DNA of 64,000 bases, taken from positions 3,102,501-3,166,500 of the forward strand of contig JAXDDX010000013.1 in NCBI GenBank assembly GCA_034670405.1, read 5' to 3'. Below, one piece after another: positions 1 to 11,800 of this stretch. How positions within the stretch are numbered: the first letter of the stretch is position 1; every line of letters starts with the position of its first letter. The notes under the pieces were generated by a model. That model made no database searches. It was given only the letters and a program-made list of their open reading frames with translations, and was not told the origin of the DNA. A program made the translations under genes and the position numbers. The DNA comes from Hoplostethus atlanticus (taxonomy: Eukaryota; Chordata; Actinopteri; Trachichthyiformes; Trachichthyidae).

Positions 1-79
1 ACACTGGCAGTGAGATAAGCCAGGGCAGAAATAGAGAAATGGGACTTAAGCACTCCTCACAGGGCGTACCATGAAGGAG

Positions 80-119
<40 letters not shown>

Positions 120-488
120 TTTTCTCTGAAAGAAGGAATAGTCAAGATAGGGGGAACACTATATGATGTAACATCCGAGGCTGTTTTTGCTCCACACTCT
201 TGGTAAGTCATTGTGAAAGCAGGAAAAGCAAGAAGATCTTCCCTCCCACCAGCTTTGTTTCCATCCAATCAGCAAGCGGACTTTAAATAGGCTTCTTGAA
301 CATCAGGACAAATGGAAAGAGTCTTTCAAGAAGTATTGGACAAGTTGTTGCTCTTTAGCGTCAGCTGATGTCGGCCATGTTTCATGCTTTTGAAGAAGAG
401 GAAAACAAAGAAATGCACCAACCATGATGGAGACTTAACCATGACTTTCTAGGAGGTTGCGGTGGAAGAATGTCACTTTTGAACTGAA
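1..488. other. Non-coding flank, no gene seen
   Basis: AT-leaning unique-looking DNA interrupted by the (AC)n run listed next. No open frame of note, no convincing splice pair and no RNA gene were seen. It runs directly into a dispersed fish repeat. Confidence 0.6.
81..117. repeat. (AC)18 microsatellite
   Basis: Pure AC dinucleotide run. One of the many CA/TG tracts that punctuate this window. Confidence 0.97.
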
Positions 489-572
489 ATTATACCTTTA
501 TTTAACCGAGGAAGTCCCTTGAGATTGAAATCTCTTTTCCGAGGGAGACCTGGCCAAGACAGTTTGCCAGTT
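489..572 (+). mobile_element. Dispersed fish repeat fragment (TTTATTTAACC / GGTCCC-like type)
   Basis: The block reads CCTTTATTTAACC, then GAAGTCCCTTGAGATT, GAAATCTCTTTTCC and GAGACCTGGCCAAG. From memory this order of motifs is a very common interspersed repeat of fish genomes. The centre is a short palindrome, GAGATT-g-AAATCTC. Family name and true ends are not known to me. A masker run against fish libraries would settle it. Confidence 0.6.
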
Positions 573-1784
573 ACAGTTTAAAATGAAAATAAATAAAAAC
601 ACAAACAGGGAATACAAACAGCAAAATACAGAAATAAAAACACAACAGACAGGGAATACACACATCAAACACACAGGGAAGAGACTAAATCCAGCTCAAT
701 TAAAGCAGGTGCAATTCTCAGTTACATGGACCTTTAATTGAGCCAGTTATGCCAAGTTAATTTATGTGAGAAATATGTTTCCCCTCACAATTTATTGCAT
801 AATTTCTTTATTAATAAAGAAACCTTTTCACTTCAAGCGAGTGAAGCGAGTTTCCATTCAGAACCCAGGACCCCTGCATGAACGTTTGCTACCTTACCCA
901 GTGAGCTAAAGTGCGCAGTCGTGTTGTTTTTTGGGACTGACCGACTTACGCTAGTTACTGGGTACAAAAGTCCACCGCCCCACCAAGTGAGCTGAATCAC
1001 GAAACTGCAAAACTCACAGGTATTGTGTCTGTGTGTCCTGTGGTTATTCGCGGTGTTTTTTGAAAATTTTGTGATCGACCAACCGACACCAACTAATACT
1101 AGCTGCTCGTTGCAGCTCAAAACCAGGGCAGAAACATGGGACACCCTTGCCCAACTTGAAACGCTGTCCCCCATGAAACAGCTCCATACTAGCTAGCTAA
1201 CTGTAAGTTTACTGCAAGTTAGCGAGCTAGCTAACATCTTCAAATTTAGATGTTCAGACATTTACCACACGTGTGTTTTGATAGTTTTAAGGTCATGCAA
1301 TGCTGGAAATTGAACTTCTGTATTTTAAACATGTCAATAGTTAATAGTTAAACATGTTAGTAGTTTACTGTGTATGCCACCATCTTGACATGACTTCAGA
1401 TAACTGCATCTCAGAAACCTTCCAGTTGAAATTATGGGAGTTGAACTTACATTGTTACATTTTCACAATAATTCAACTTTTACTTGGTTTTTATTACTTA
1501 TATAGAGAACCGTTGATTTGTTTTATAGTGGTCAGGTATGGAGGAGTGAGGTGTCGTACTTCTGGCTCAATCAGGTCTTGGACACTGGGGGAAAGATAGA
1601 AATGTCAAGAGGGGGAAAGGAGTGAAGAGTGGTAGATAAACAGAGAAACAGAAAGTGATAGATGGTGTTACTGCAGCTGGAGAAACAGTGTGTGTTCTGT
1701 GGGAATGGACTGTTGCTTAATGTTCTGCTCACAGTCAGATGACTCAAGAACAGCCCTGGAGCCATCGCGATCATTACATCTCTC

Positions 1785-1786
<2 letters not shown>
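573..1786. other. AT-rich non-coding DNA with small inverted repeats
   Basis: Contains a near-repeated AT-rich motif (ACAGGGAATACA at about 605 and 650), a stretch at 860-1000 resembling SINE-derived sequence (CCCAGGACCCCTGCATG, CCCAGTGAGCTAAAGTG), and a nested inverted repeat at 1192-1227. The frames at 833-1174 and 1354-1599 lack coding character. No exon is supported. Confidence 0.5.
1192..1227. repeat. Nested inverted repeat (cruciform-like)
   Basis: Outer arms GCTAGCTAACT (1192-1202) and AGTTAGCGAGC (1217-1227) pair at 10 of 11 positions. The loop holds GTAAGTTTAC, itself an inverted repeat (GTAA/TTAC). Significance is unknown; it may be part of an old transposon. Confidence 0.75.

Positions 1787-1852
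<66 letters not shown>
1787..1852. repeat. Compound (TG)n(AG)n microsatellite
   Basis: A pure TG run switches to AG near 1826 without interruption. Such compound tracts are typical of fish DNA. Confidence 0.97.
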
Positions 1853-1945
1853 TGAGCCTATGCATATGAAGCAGGAAGCAGAGTCCTAGCTTATCCCGTG
1901 CAGAAAGTGTCAAATATATTGAGGGTATCCATAAGCATATGTACA

Positions 1946-2063
<118 letters not shown>

Positions 2064-2399
2064 CAGCAGGCTGCAAGTCCTGCTCTGCTGTCGCCCTCAG
2101 TTTGTTTTCTTCTTTTCTTTCTTCCGTCTTTGCGTGGCGCCTCTCTCGCTTTGTTTCTTGCTTTCTGTCGTTCTCTCCGGTCCTCTGTCTTTCCCGCTCT
2201 GTCACTCAAAGCGCCGTGTTTTCCATCTTTGGATCTTTTGTGTGCGTGTCTCTCTTTGACATAACTCCGGAGTCTGTTGCCGTGGTTACGCCGTCTTAAT
2301 GTGCCATTGATGTGACTGTATGTATTAAAAGCAACGCTGACTCGCAGCGAAACTTTAGATGTGTTTCTCTCTCTGTATCTATCGCTCTCTCCATCTGTC

Positions 2400-2401
<2 letters not shown>

Positions 2402-2441
<40 letters not shown>
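2402..2441. repeat. (TG)20 microsatellite
   Basis: Pure TG run following a pyrimidine-rich stretch. Confidence 0.97.
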
Positions 2442-2445
<4 letters not shown>

Positions 2446-2474
2446 TGTGCACTGTCTGTCAGCATGTTTTTACA

Positions 2475-2953
2475 AGGTTTTAACCGATATGGGTTTTTAA
2501 TACAGATTTTTGATAAAGCTGTCAGTAGCTAATATTTTGTATTTTGTTTATTCAACATCTTCAAATTTGACCAATTTCATGCCAAAAATGTCCAAAAACC
2601 TAAAAGTATTAAGTGTTTACCTGAGAATTGTATTATTGTCAGGGTGGAAAAGACCATTTAGACCATAGGACACTAAAACACTGACACCCAGGTGAACACC
2701 ACTACTACTACGACTATTATACTACTAACAATAATATAGAAATAATAAAAAATAAAGAATCTGATAAACACATTGCATCAGAATCATTTCAGGTTAAGGT
2801 CTTCCTATAGACAACCAGTTTAGAATTGATGGAATTGATCAATAAATATGTAATCAATCAAACTGCATCATAATGATCACTAACTGGCCTGATTTTAATG
2901 AAAGGCCAATATCGACCTGAAATATTAGGCGAACCGATATCGGTCTAACCCTG
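2475..2953 (+). mobile_element. Family A TIR element, copy 1 (near full length)
   Basis: The left end reads GGTTTTAACCGATATGGG and the right end CCGATATCGGTCTAACCCTG, which are inverted versions of each other. Internal blocks shared with the other copies are TTCAAATTTGACCAATTTCA, GTCAGGGTGGAAAAG, CACTAAAAC followed by CTGACACCCAGG, and ATCAATCAAACTGCATC. At 479 bp this is the longest copy. No transposase frame is present, so it is non-autonomous. The CAGGGTT-type terminus resembles hAT superfamily ends, but that assignment is inference. Confidence 0.8.
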
Positions 2954-4034
2954 CTGTGTGTGTACACGTGTTAGCATGTGCACACACGTGCTCGTAACTC
3001 CGCGTCGGTGTGTCATTATTCCCATCTCCGTCACATCCTCTAGCCAGGCCGGCCTCGGTGCGCGCTCCGTGTGCAGGCTATGAGCTCCAACACAGCGACA
3101 TTACGGCAACATTTCATATCATCCCCTCGACGCCCCGACGTACTTTGGAAGATGACAGTAATTTGGCCAAGACGTCGTCGCGGTTCTCTCCCTTCATATG
3201 GCGACGGTCCCCGGTGCACAGCAACATTACATCAAGACTGGAGTGTGAACGTATGGCCAGCTATTAAATGGCAATCACACACAGAAGAGCTCTTTTATGG
3301 ACGAGCACATTTCTGCTTAATAGCTCTCCGAGCAGAGTCGTCCAAATATGACATTTCAAATGAAAGCCCTCCAAACGCCAGTGCCTATTAAAATCTTTGC
3401 TGAAATCCTTCAATTTGTCAGTTTTTGCGTGATGTGGTTTGTAATAAATTTTGGATTGGCCCTCTTTGAAATTCTCGGCTTATTTATGCGATCATGCTTT
3501 AAAGATTATATGGACTCGTTTCCTCCATCAGCGGTGTCTGGCATCATGCACAGTTAACTCCTACCTACATCACCGCGCTCCGTGGTCCAGGCCCCCCCCT
3601 CGCTATCAGGCCGCTATGGTCGCCGCTATCAGGGGGAACCTCGTGAGCCTCGTCCCACCGGAGCCCCCTAACGGCTGCTTGAGGGAGAAGTTATTGTGAT
3701 CACCGGGGCCCGCCTCTGGGAGTCCTGCTCCACCTTGCCCCATTAATTTCAAGTGCTACTCATATCCTTGGCCCCCATTACTTTCTCTCTCCGCACCCTC
3801 CCCTCCCTTCCATCATCACCTCGGTGCCCCCCAGCCCAATCTCGGTGTTCTCCCGGCTCATTTTGAGCTGTAATTGGACAGCGGTCCCGGGGGAGAGTCG
3901 TCAGCACGCCCCAGCGCCTCTCCAGGGTGGAAGCGCGCCCCGCCATGGTCGATAAGCAGCGCTCGGGGTCACTCGCCCAGCGCTCCCTACTCTGCTAACT
4001 TTCAATGGATAGGATGACTGGCCTATCACATTAA
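2954..4034. other. Repeat-poor, GC-varied block; possible conserved non-coding DNA
   Basis: Between 3000 and 3990 there is little simple repeat, many CpG dinucleotides and AT-rich homeodomain-like words (AATAAATTTTGG, TTATTTATG around 3440-3490). The open frames at 3010-3267 and 3071-3391 overlap in different frames and show no splice logic, so coding is not supported. The block could be an enhancer. Only cross-species alignment could tell. Confidence 0.35.
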
Positions 4035-4120
4035 GCCAAGGGGTTCTCAAATGTTTTCATGTCACGGACACCCAAATGGAAACGCATTAGACCACAGACT
4101 CCCATTTGGTCCCATCTGGG
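4035..4120 (+). mobile_element. hAT/Charlie-like terminal fragment
   Basis: Begins AAGGGGTTCTCAAATG and continues TTTTCATGTCACGGACACCC. GGTTCTCAAA next to a conserved terminus is the hallmark of Charlie-type hAT elements. No matching opposite end was found, so this looks like a truncated copy. Confidence 0.55.
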
Positions 4121-5422
4121 AAGATGTTTGGGCTGTTTTTTTGTTGTTGATTTGGTCTTGAATTGTACTGTCTGCACTGTACATTGGGAGATAACAGTGA
4201 TGTGAGTGAGATCTACGACCAGGATAGTCTTTCTTACACATTTAATCATTTCTAGTGAATTGTATTATAAATTGAATCATAGATAAATTACAGTATTCCT
4301 CATTTTGACCCCACTGGACCGCCTATTGGATCCCTGTGTGTGTGTGTCAATGCGATGTACAGTATGTCCATGCCAGAAAACAAATCGTATCGTGCCATCG
4401 CACCAGATTCCCTATCTCTCTCTCTCTTTCTACACACACACACACACACACACACCCAATCCAGCACACACAGGTGTTTCCAGCCGCGGTTTGCCGGGAT
4501 CATTCCCTGTGCCAGTTTTCCTCCAGAGCAGCATTTGTGCTGGTAATCTGTCATGTGAGCCCGTCTCAGCGGAGGCACGGGAACATTCGGAGCCGCGAAC
4601 AAGACAGGAAGGATAACACCCCTAAAAGCTTCTCGCTCCTCTCGAATTGCCCACGGCTCAATCCCAACTATCTCAAATCTCTCCTCCTTATCTCCTCTCC
4701 TTTATTGCCAAGGCCTGACACTTGACAGATGAGAGAACGGGTCCAAACCGGGGCCTGACCAAATGCACCTTGAGCGGTCAGTGTTTACCTGTAGCTCCCC
4801 CCAGAGGCCAATCGCGTGGCCCACTCAGGTTGGAAGCTGTTCCTGTGTGTGTGCAGGTGTGTGTGTGTGTTGCAGGGACGGTGGTGAATTTGCCCCCGCA
4901 TCACCTCGATAAGAAAGTTATTCTCTTCATCTATCTGACTACTGTAGAGCCCTCAGAAAGTCAGAACAGAGAGTTTCATGTAATAATTCTCCACGCTGAC
5001 CTGTCTCCTCACCAGCTCTGCAACAATTATAGCTGAATAGCCTGTATAGTGTGTGTGCATGTGTGTCTGCGTGTGTGTGTGTGTGTGTGTGTGCGCTTGC
5101 CTGTTGCCGCGAAGAAAAGAAGTAAAAAGCCAGACGGCGAGAGAGTGTGTGTGTCGGAGCTGTATTGACGTTCACACGCCGGCGGATGAAAGCGGCAGCA
5201 CCGTTAATAATTGAAAGAGTACTTAACGACAGGAGCGCTGCCCTCGCAAGACGGCTTTTAATAACTAGGAAGTTTTCATATTTCTAGTTCTCTTTTTCAT
5301 CTCTTACCCCCTCCCCACCCCCCCGCCCATTCTTCTCTCCTTTAGAAGCTTTCTCAGCTCCATTCACAGGAGCAAAGGCATGCCGGCGAAGAAGCATGTC
5401 TCCCTTTTAAAAACAGCGGAAA

Positions 5423-5455
<33 letters not shown>

Positions 5456-5559
5456 GGGGTATTTACACTGTTAAGTGGGGCATATTGTGCTGGAATGGAT
5501 AGTGTACTATGCCTATTGACAGGGGAGTCTATTTATTAATTATTTCACTGTCTAGTTGA
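4121..5559. other. Non-coding DNA with short CA/TG runs
   Basis: Holds CA/TG microsatellites at 4432-4455, 5071-5092 and 5425-5459 (the last ending in a G run). A pyrimidine-rich stretch lies at 5285-5350. Overlapping short frames at 4300-4725 come from the repeats. No gene is supported. Confidence 0.55.
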
Positions 5560-5760
5560 GAGATATGTATTTGTTTACGGCGGCGCTCCATCTCCTCTCT
5601 TAATGCGCTCGCCGCTCGCCCTCATTAATTCGCTTGATGGTCTTTGATTTGCCGGGCATCACTAAGTCGCATTAAGAAATGTATTTCCCAGCTCTTACTT
5701 AACGATGCTTCCAGAACTAACGCAATTAAATGCACATTCAAAACGCTCGAGGTTTTGCAC
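5560..5760. promoter_or_regulatory. Enhancer-like conserved-element candidate
   Basis: Dense in homeodomain-type cores (CTCATTAATTCG, CGCATTAAG, CGCAATTAAATGC) and a TTTGATT word. Free of simple repeats and without a usable reading frame. The composition is what vertebrate developmental enhancers often show. Conservation was not tested. Confidence 0.3.
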
Positions 5761-8700
5761 GAGTCGAGACAGTGGGGGGGGGCTTGATTAGCGCCCTGCA
5801 GGAAAACTAAACCTCACTGAGTAGCGGCCGGGGGAAAAGGTGGTGCCGGACTCAACCTTCAGCTGCTTTTGGATCCCATTGCGGTCCTCCTGCTAATAGT
5901 GAAATAATACATCTTTTTTTTTTTTTCTCCCAGCATGCACTGTGTGGAAGGCAGGGGAAACATCACATTCATACCTATGAGCAATTTAGAGTCTCCAGTC
6001 CGTCTCTAGCCACTTGCATGTGGACTGTGCACACGGAAAGGCCGGGAATCGAATCCATGTCCACCATTACTCCTTCACCAGCTTCTACATATACTCTGAC
6101 ATTCAACATACATGCATGAGTGAATGAGCGTCAGATGTTCATTCATTCAGTCCGTCATCACGGCATCCCGATCCCTGCTCACCCATCTCATTTCCGTGTA
6201 CCCGTACCTCTTGAGCTCCGCCATTCAACGGGCCTAATTGAATAGTTGATCACATATTAATCGAATTAGTGTGTTCAGTCGTGGTCATTGTGCGGCGAAT
6301 TCATTCCCTCTGTCTTGTTATTGTGTTTCAGGCCCCGAGGCTGTCAGTGTGGCCCCAGATGGTTTAGCTAGCGACCGGCCCGATCTAACTCTGTGACTGG
6401 GAGCTTCTCCCTTTGTCCTCGGATCAGACCTCCGCACTGCCGCTCTGATCACAGTCTTTCACGCAGCTGCGAGAAAAGAGACGGAGAGGGAAAAAAATAA
6501 AAGATAAAAGGGGAAAGAGTCAGGGAAGAGGAAATGAGGGACCAAGGGATGGGTGGAAAAAAAGTTAGGGAGAAAAGGTAGAGAGAGGGAGAGAGAGAGA
6601 TAGGACCATTACGGAGGGTGATCATCACCATATTCGGAGTTTTCCATGAAAAGGCAACAAGTGGAGCCTAATGGGAAATATGCAGATGTATGCAAATGTG
6701 CGTTGGATGGGTCGCCCAGAGGCCTGCTGGGAGATTAAAGCTCTTCTGGCTGGAGAGGGCTGTGGAGGAGACTGGCGCTATGAGCTCAACGCTTCTGTTT
6801 TTGCACTGGGAATCCAGTCCAACTCCTGGCCTCCATGCCCTCTCTTCTAGCGTCTACCCATCTATCTTACGTACCACCTCTTCCACGGTGACTCGTAAGT
6901 GATCTGTCAAGCCACATCGGTAGCTAGCGACGCCATCCACACGATGGACATCTTTAATTTGATAGTATCTCTTGAGAAGACGGAGGCCCCGGTGCTTTCA
7001 TCGCCTCACCGCGGTATCAGATGCGGTTACCGTTCTTCCACGCCGCCCTCCGGGGGCCTTTCCGCGTGGATTTGATGGATGAGATCCCAGGACCGTTATT
7101 TCACACTCATTCGCAGGTTGATCCGCCCAAGCGACTGCTGCTGCAAGAGAAAAGGGGAATGAGATGGAGACGAGGAGGGGAGATGGAGGGGAGAGAGAGA
7201 GAAAGGTAGAGATGGTTAAGACTGCACCCCCCCTGCAGCCTCACCAATTCACGCTCCGCTTCCACACTTGATCCACTCCGCATCCCTCAACCTGAGCCTG
7301 CAGCCGCTGGGATGGAGATGTCGGTGAGACGGTTACAGATGTATTACAGACCGAGCGGCATGCTGAAGGCCGCGGTGGGCCGTGAGGGGATTGGCGCTCA
7401 CTCTTGCACAGAGAAAGAAGTGCCATTATGGCTCTGGTTGTCAGGAATATGCCGAGCATCTTCTACAATCTAGATTTCCGGGTATGCGGTGGCCATTTTG
7501 GATTTTGATCCGACTGAAGTGCTGCATGTGCCAGCTCTACAGCGAGGCCCCTCTCGTAGTGGTGGAGTAAAATAGGCCAGCATTGGCAGGTGTCAGGTCT
7601 CATATGGCCACATTCATCCAACAGTATTTGGCAGCATCATAAATCTACAGTTTGCTGTTGAACATACCACCCCCACTCAGAGGGAGCTCATAAAACCCAC
7701 GCCGTTTTTAAACTCACCCTCCCCAACCTTGTAAAAGGCCTCTCACATGCTGTCGTCTTCACTAGCAGGGAAAAAGACAAGAAGAGAGACCGTGAAGTGG
7801 CTAGGTTGTCGTGGGTCGCCTGCAGCTCCGTCGGTCTCATTCTCCTGAACCCTGTTAGTCCAGATCAGGGGCGGTGCTCTGTTTAATCCTTGTTTCCTAG
7901 TGGCTGTTTTCCTGGTGGTGTTAGCTCAACGTATGCATGCCCAGAAAGCGGCGCAGGCCTGTATGCGTCGGGGCAACCTGCTGTTTAAATCGCTAACAGA
8001 TGCAAAGAGACAGACAGCACAGCTGGACTCCAGCACCCACATAAATTCCCTTCACGTCCTGCCACAGATTACCTTCCCCTTCTCATCTCCTGTTCTCATC
8101 TCGATGTTTACAAGGCTCTATGTTCAGCTTTGTGGCGGTCGTCTTACCGTTCCTCTCTCCTCCCCCCCCCCGCCGCCTCAGCACGCCACGTGAGAATATC
8201 CTGTCTTTCCCCGGGAGTTTGGTGGCAATGCCAATTCTTGAGAAACGACTTTCATGGGGAAGTGTTCTTGACAGTCTTCTTTGGAAATAACCTTGGTTGG
8301 TCGTCTTTTAACTTTCCCCACTCTGTCACACTAACTTTCCCTCTGTCTCTCTCTGCTCTCTGTCTGTCTCTCTCTCCCATCACACACCAGCTGTGTCAGA
8401 CCCGAAGTGAAACAAGATGCGATTGGCCTAATGTGATTCTCATGTACCGACAGTCCCTCGCCTTGTCCGTGGTGAACTTACATAAGCGATTCATTCCAGA
8501 CTTCTGAAACAAACGCTGGGGCATTTTTCCTGCTTTTGGGGGGGAAGGGGGGGCGGGGATGCTGTCACGGGGTGGGAGTGTTTTGGGAAGTCATCCCCGT
8601 ATCCATGGAGAAAACTAAACAGCGATGGTGTGCTACGAGGTCCAGGTTCAGGCAGAGCGCCAGTCGCTGATTAAGGCTAAGTCTTCATAACCAGGCACTG

Positions 8701-9171
8701 CTGTTTTCTAGGAACTTGCATAGCACGTCAAATCCCAGTAAAGAAGACCTCATGAGCGGATGGTATGGGGGATTGTCAAGCACATGAGAGGCACTTCAGT
8801 TTGAGTGTGTGTATCTGTGTGTATGAGTGTGTTTTAGTGCATGTGTGTGTGATAAAAGCTGACATCCCGTGGGCTTCAGATGGCTCCGTCTGGACGTGCT
8901 CTCGCAGCGCTTCCTCCTCTAATGGTATTCCTCTGCACATCCACCCTTCGTTACATGCCTCCATCCCTACCCCTCTCCTCCTCCTCCTCCCCCCCTCATT
9001 TACAAGACATGGATTCTTTCACTTCCCCCTGTTAGTTGTCGGCCCGTAATCAATCCGGAAGCCCGGCCCGGTTGAGGACACATTTGTAAAACCGTCGAGG
9101 CAGAATCTTTACTCGTCTACCTTCTGCCTCCCTTGCCTCGGTTCATGTGTCTGCCTCCTGCAGTGTGGCAG
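5761..9171. other. Non-coding DNA, mixed purine tracts and unique sequence
   Basis: Contains a poly-T run at 5913-5926, a purine-rich block at 6466-6604, an octamer-like ATGCAAAT near 6692, pyrimidine stretches around 8330-8380, and G-rich sequence near 8538-8575. Several 60-125-residue frames (7021-7209, 7241-7459, 7900-8193, 8130-8507) lack splice context and are rejected as genes. Confidence 0.5.
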
Positions 9172-9925
9172 TAGCTGGGGTTTCCATCCGAAGGGTTTTG
9201 AGTGAAATATGATATATCAAATTCTGATCAAATCAAAGCCTGAACGGAAACGACAAATTTCAGTAGAATTTTCCTCAATATCACAGAAAGGTTTTACCGC
9301 TCGCTTGAGGCGGAAAGGAAAGATTATGCAATAAATGTCAAGGGGAACACATTTGTCAAATAAATGGCGTCAAATAAATGACAACTTCACAGAAATGTTG
9401 TTTAAATAATTTCAAGATGACGGAACAAGAGATCCTGATTGGCTACTTCTACTGTTTCTTTAGTGAATCAAATGAACCGTCACGTTAGAATTAGTGAATT
9501 AATAAAGAGTAAAGAGTGCAGAAAATAGAGCTCACTGACTTCCCTTCCCTGTTTCTGAGGCATCATGGGTACAGTGCTCTGTCGTACATACTGTATCTTT
9601 CCTTTTCCTATAATCAATATAAGGCACAACAGAATAGAATTATCTTTAAACCTTAGTATGAATTGCTCATTCATGAATTCTTGTTTCTTTCCCACATTTA
9701 GTTACAACACATTTATAAGGCATCCATTATGGTTGCATGGCCATTAGTTGGTGCATTAGGATATTGCAAGTGCATTTCTTTGTTTTGGTGTTTGGACAGC
9801 ATGAATATGGCCAACGTTAGCTGACACCAATGACCCCGTAATAATAACTACTTTGTTCTCTTAGTTAGTATATGTATTTGCTTCAACCCAGCTGATGGAA
9901 ACACATTTGCACTTTATTTCTGTTT
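9172..9925. mobile_element. Possible non-autonomous DNA element (TTTCCATC type)
   Basis: The left boundary carries TAGCTGGGGTTTCCATCCG, and near the right end is AACCCAGCTGATGGAAAC, a related motif in opposite orientation. In fish, elements that start TAGCTGGGTTTCCATCC are frequent. The interior is AT-rich and includes a direct repeat GTCAAATAAATG at about 9356 and 9370. The inverted-end match is imperfect, so the boundaries are tentative. Confidence 0.35.
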
Positions 9926-10630
9926 AAAAAGTTCACAATGCTAATGTCACTAAGGCTGTACCTTCCTTTACCCTGGGACAACACGTCCTCTCCTGTCTCG
10001 GCAGTGGTTATCTAACTATATGGTTTTCTTGCATTTGAAAGCGAGCCAGCCCACTGGAGATGCTCTCATGAGGTCTGGAGTGGGACTCGTCCACCAAACG
10101 GGGCTAATTATGCTAATCCCCGTCTCGTCCTCATTGGCCGGGGTCAGAGCCGTGATGTTAATGACCAAAGGAGCGATAGAGTGGGGGAGAAAAGTGAAGA
10201 AAAGGGGATTGTGTGAAGAGTCTCAGAGAAAGAGGGAGATAGAGAGAGGAAGAGGATTTGAGGGAGGCTCCTTTTCCACATACAGCCGTGCTCTCACGTG
10301 TGTGTGTGTGTGTGTGTGTGTTCGTTCTCTCTCTTGAGTCTTTCCATGCTCTTGCATTTCTGGGATGTGTTCAGTGGGGAGAAGAATCAAGCCCTTTATC
10401 TCCCAGCAGTCAACACTTCCCGTTTCCACAGCGACACGCTGCTGCATTGCTGCGGCATCTGGGTCGTATCCGTAGCGACCCCAGAACCCTGACAGGCCCT
10501 AATCTGAAGAGACAGGCCACAGTAGGGCAGATTTGATGCTGTGCATGTGTGTGTTTTTCTACTTCTAGTCTCATGAGGACCAACAAGGACAGAAAGATTA
10601 ATACAAGGAGTTTAAGGTTAAGACTTGGAT
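9926..10630. other. Non-coding DNA before the first minisatellite
   Basis: Holds a possible regulatory word (next entry), a purine-rich stretch at 10180-10265 and (TG)n at 10299-10321. No exon is supported. Confidence 0.5.
10097..10130. promoter_or_regulatory. POU octamer / homeodomain-like site
   Basis: CTAATTATGCTAAT contains a homeodomain core and ATGCTAAT, a match to the POU octamer ATGC(A/T)AAT. It is framed by CGGGG on the left and CCCCG on the right. Motif match only, with no functional evidence. Confidence 0.3.
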
Positions 10631-11567
10631 TAAGGGTTAAGGTTAGAATGAAGAGTCAGGGTTAAGGTTAGAACAAAGAGTCAGGGTTAAGGGTTAGAAT
10701 GAAGAGTCAGGGTTAAGGTTAGAACAAAGAGTCAGGGTTAAGGGTTAGAATAAAGAGTCAGGGTTAAGGTTAGAACAAAGAGTCAGGGTTAAGGTTAGAA
10801 CAAAGAGTCAGGGTTAAGGGTTAGAATAAAGAGTCAGGGTTAAGGTTAGAACAAAGAGTCAGGGTTAAGGGTTAGAATGAAGAGTCAGGGTTAAGGTTAG
10901 AACAAAGAGTCAGGGTTAAGGTTAGAATGAAGAGTCAGGGTTAAGGTTAGAATAAAGAGTCAGGGTTAAGGTTAGAACAAAGAGTCAGGGTTAAGGGTTA
11001 GAATAAAGAGTCAGGGTTAAGGTTAGAACAAAGAGTCAGGGTTAAGGGTTAGAATAAAGAGTCAGGGTTAAGGGTTAGAATAAAGAGTCAGGGTTAAGGT
11101 TAGAACAAAGAGTCAGGGTTAAGGGTTAGAATAAAGAGTCAGGGTTAAGGTTAGAACAAAGAGTCAGGGTTAAGGGTTAGAATAAAGAATCAGGGTTAAG
11201 GTTAGAATAAAGAGTCAGGGTTAAGGGTTAGAATAAAGAGTCAGGGTTAAGGTTAGAATGAAGAGTCAGGGTTAAGGGTTAGAATAAAGAGTCAGGGTTA
11301 AGGTTAGAATGAAGAGTCAGGGTTAAGGGTTAGAATAAAGAGTCAGGGTTAAGGTTAGAACAAAGAGTCAGGGTTAAGGTTAGAATAAAGAGTCAGGGTT
11401 AAGGTTAGAACAAAGAGTCAGGGTTAAGGTTAGAATAAAGAGTCAGGGTTAAGGTTAGAATAAAGAGTCAGGGTTAAGGTTAGAACAAAGAGTCAGGGTT
11501 AAGGTTAGAATAAAGAGTCAGGGTTAAGGTTAGAATAAAGAGTCAGGGTTAAGGTTAGAATAAAGAG
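10631..11567 (+). repeat. 25/26-bp minisatellite, about 37 copies
   Basis: The core unit is AGAGTCAGGGTTAAGG followed by (G)TTAGAAYRA. Units come in two lengths (GG or GGG before TTAG) and three tails (AACAA, AATAA, AATGA). By my hand count, 13 units are GG with AACAA, 12 are GGG with AATAA or AATGA, and 12 are GG with AATAA or AATGA. GGG with AACAA never occurs. The two main types often alternate, giving a 51-bp dimer. The GGG units contain two GGGTTA hexamers one base apart, which look telomere-like. Confidence 0.97.
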
Positions 11568-11648
11568 GCCTGTTGGTCAACCTACCAGGTGATGACAACA
11601 AAAACACCAACATCATCCATGTGTCCCTGATAGATAATTGTCTATGTC

Positions 11649-11800
11649 TATGTTGAGTGATAGTAGGCTCCATGCTAACACTTTAGCATACATTATGTTG
11701 AGTGATAGTAGGCTCCATGCTAACACTTTAGCATACACTATGTTGAGTGATAGTAGGCTCCATGTTAACACTTTAGCATACACTATGTTGAGTGTTAGCA
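11649..11800. repeat. 45-bp tandem repeat with a hairpin in each unit
   Basis: TATGTTGAGTGATAGTAGGC starts at 11649, 11694 and 11739, with a partial unit at 11784, an exact 45-bp period. Each unit contains ATGCTAA-CACT-TTAGCAT, a 7-bp stem with a 4-nt loop; the third unit has one change in its left arm. Because 45 is a multiple of 3, all frames stay open and spurious repeated peptides appear on both strands. Confidence 0.93.

Noticed and set aside
10631-11567. CRISPR-like regular array
   Set aside because: Units are contiguous with no unique spacers and the genome is vertebrate; it is a minisatellite. The same applies to 22534-23072 and 47359-48736.
10631-11567. True telomere or subtelomere
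   Set aside because: The hexamers are embedded in a 25/26-bp unit and flanked by ordinary DNA on both sides.
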